This document shows, in pieces, positions 7,789 to 8,695 of a DNA stretch of 8,695 nt (its first letter is position 1; each line of letters begins with the position of its first letter). This DNA is from an uncultured Solobacterium sp. (lineage in GTDB: Bacteria > Bacillota_I > Bacilli_A > Erysipelotrichales > Erysipelotrichaceae). The notes under the pieces are model-generated. The model was given only the letters and a program-made list of their open reading frames with translations, had not been told where the DNA came from and did not search any database. The stretch lies in contig CALISH010000065.1 in NCBI GenBank assembly GCA_938041275.1, forward strand, positions 1-8,695, read 5' to 3'. Position numbers and translations under genes: made by a program.

Positions 7789-8607
7789 TTATTTAATGTT
7801 ATTAATAAACTTCTCAATCAATTGATTCACGATGTCCGGTTGATCTGCATTGGAATTATGTCCTGCATTGTCAATCCACTCTACAGACTTTCCTGTATAT
7901 TTCTCATACGCTTTTAAATAACGTATACACGAGCCTGCACGATCTTCTTTTCCACAAATTACTAGATTTGGACATTGTGGTTCATACGATAAATTCTTTT
8001 CCACTGCATCAGCCAAACATTGGTATCCATGTGCAGCGAGGCTAGCATATCGTTTTTTGTCACCATCATACACTTTCATCATTTCGAGCATTAACTGCTT
8101 TCCATATGTCGTTGTGGAAACACCATCTGAACCAACTTTTAACAATGATTTCCATGGATAAATCTGATAAATAGGTCCTACAACTTTTAATAACCATAGT
8201 TCAATTGCGGTATAATACCTTCTTTGTAAAGATGGTGAATCTATCATCACAAGTCCCTTCAATTTATGGGGAAATAATTCAGCGTAAATTTGTCCTAAAT
8301 ATCCACCCATTGATTGACCAATGATAACTGGATTTTCAATTCCTTCTTTATCCAATATTTCATCTAGCCACTTTACTTCGGTAAATAAATCAAAATCTAG
8401 TTCAAAAGGATAGGATGCCGCGTGTCCAGGCGCATCCCAAACAAATACCCTATATTTATCTTTCATATACTCTAGTTGCTTCTCAAATAATCTATGATCT
8501 GCTGTTAATCCCGGCAAAAAGACCAGTGTATATTCCAACTTAGACTTATTATCATTTATCCAATAATAGATATTTCCTGATTTTGTTTCATATATTTTTT
8601 CAATCAT
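7789..8607 (-). CDS. Alpha/beta-fold hydrolase
   Basis: The 272-residue protein is a serine hydrolase of the alpha/beta fold, probably an esterase, lipase or related enzyme acting in the cytoplasm. The predicted triad is S99 in the nucleophile elbow GQSMGG (97-102), D222 in ICGKEDRAG (217-225), and H250 in DNAGHNSNADQP (246-257). FLPGLTADHRLF (30-41) provides the oxyanion-hole loop near the first strand, and VWDAPGHAAS (56-65) is another typical strand and turn. A helical cap lies about 125-200. I chose the ATG at 8607, which has AGAGG 7 nt upstream. A longer in-frame reading to a GTG at 8655 would begin inside a hairpin and has no ribosome binding site. It has no signal peptide. Nothing in the sequence fixes the substrate. 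Confidence 0.86.
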   Translation of the reverse strand: MIEKIYETKSGNIYYWINDNKSKLEYTLVFLPGLTADHRLFEKQLEYMKDKYRVFVWDAPGHAASYPFELDFDLFTEVKWLDEILDKEGIENPVIIGQSMGGYLGQIYAELFPHKLKGLVMIDSPSLQRRYYTAIELWLLKVVGPIYQIYPWKSLLKVGSDGVSTTTYGKQLMLEMMKVYDGDKKRYASLAAHGYQCLADAVEKNLSYEPQCPNLVICGKEDRAGSCIRYLKAYEKYTGKSVEWIDNAGHNSNADQPDIVNQLIEKFINNIK

Positions 8608-8649
8608 CACTATGCCTCTATATTTTGAATGCTTGTAGTTAATAACAAT

Positions 8650-8673
8650 CCGCACGTATAACGTGCGGTTTTT
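8650..8673 (+). terminator. GC-rich hairpin with T5 at the right edge
   Basis: CCGCACGT (8650-8657) and ACGTGCGG (8661-8668) form an 8-bp perfect stem with a 3-nt loop, followed by TTTTT (8669-8673). By form it is a plus-strand intrinsic terminator, yet the gene on its left runs the other way, so it has no obvious gene to terminate. It may instead be a structural end of an element lying to the right, or part of the hydrolase upstream region. Confidence 0.5.
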
Positions 8674-8695
8674 AGGCTACCCTATAAGGGCCCTT
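8674..8695. repeat. Short nested palindromes cut by the window edge
   Basis: After the hairpin comes CCCTATAAGGG (8680-8690; CCCT and AGGG arms) overlapping AAGGGCCCTT (8686-8695), a perfect 10-nt palindrome touching the last base. The base composition is clearly higher in G+C than the neighbouring intergenic DNA. Such stacked hairpins occur at the ends of IS200/IS605-type elements, but no transposase or omega-RNA can be confirmed in the visible sequence. Confidence 0.3.

Overview
The window is an AT-rich stretch of bacterial DNA with TAA stops, strong purine-rich ribosome binding sites and compact intrinsic terminators. It fits a low-G+C Firmicute. The look of the proteins suggests an Erysipelotrichia-like lineage, but that assignment is inference. 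Tryptophan is encoded by TGG and no internal TGA is seen, so this is not a Mycoplasma-type code. No rRNA, tRNA, CRISPR array or complete insertion sequence was found.

Layout: (1) 1-329 has no confident gene, only short open fragments and a weak terminator. (2) 330-1311, minus strand: a two-gene unit encoding an ADP-ribose pyrophosphatase-type Nudix hydrolase followed, 1 nt after its stop, by a GNAT acetyltransferase. (3) 1312-1647: a 336-nt divergent intergenic region with two long perfect inverted repeats, a repeated TTCTAT motif and a probable promoter for the next operon. (4) 1648-5291, plus strand: a complete phosphonate/phosphate-type ABC importer: lipoprotein binding protein (phnD), ATPase (phnC) and two different permeases (phnE1, phnE2). 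A strong hairpin sits between phnD and phnC and a palindromic terminator lies at the end. (5) 5323-6093, minus strand: a LipA/MptpB-like tyrosine phosphatase, convergent with the importer. (6) 6094-6211: a short divergent promoter region with a 15-nt palindrome. (7) 6212-7732, plus strand: a CpdB/YfkN-type 5'-nucleotidase / 2',3'-cyclic-nucleotide phosphodiesterase without a signal peptide, closed by a terminator that works in either direction. (8) 7789-8607, minus strand: an alpha/beta hydrolase. (9) 8608-8695: a GC-rich hairpin followed by T5 and further short palindromes that run off the right edge, possibly the end of a mobile element.

How the genes may work together: the importer would bring in a phosphonate, phosphate, phosphite or small phosphorylated compound. 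No C-P lyase or other phosphonate-degrading gene is present. The neighbours instead hydrolyse phosphate esters or nucleoside diphosphates (Nudix, tyrosine phosphatase, nucleotidase). A role in phosphate or phosphorylated-metabolite scavenging is therefore a reasonable inference, not a demonstrated one. No clearly new system was identified. The most useful leads are the regulatory structures around the importer, the palindrome between the phosphatase and nucleotidase genes, and the structured right edge.
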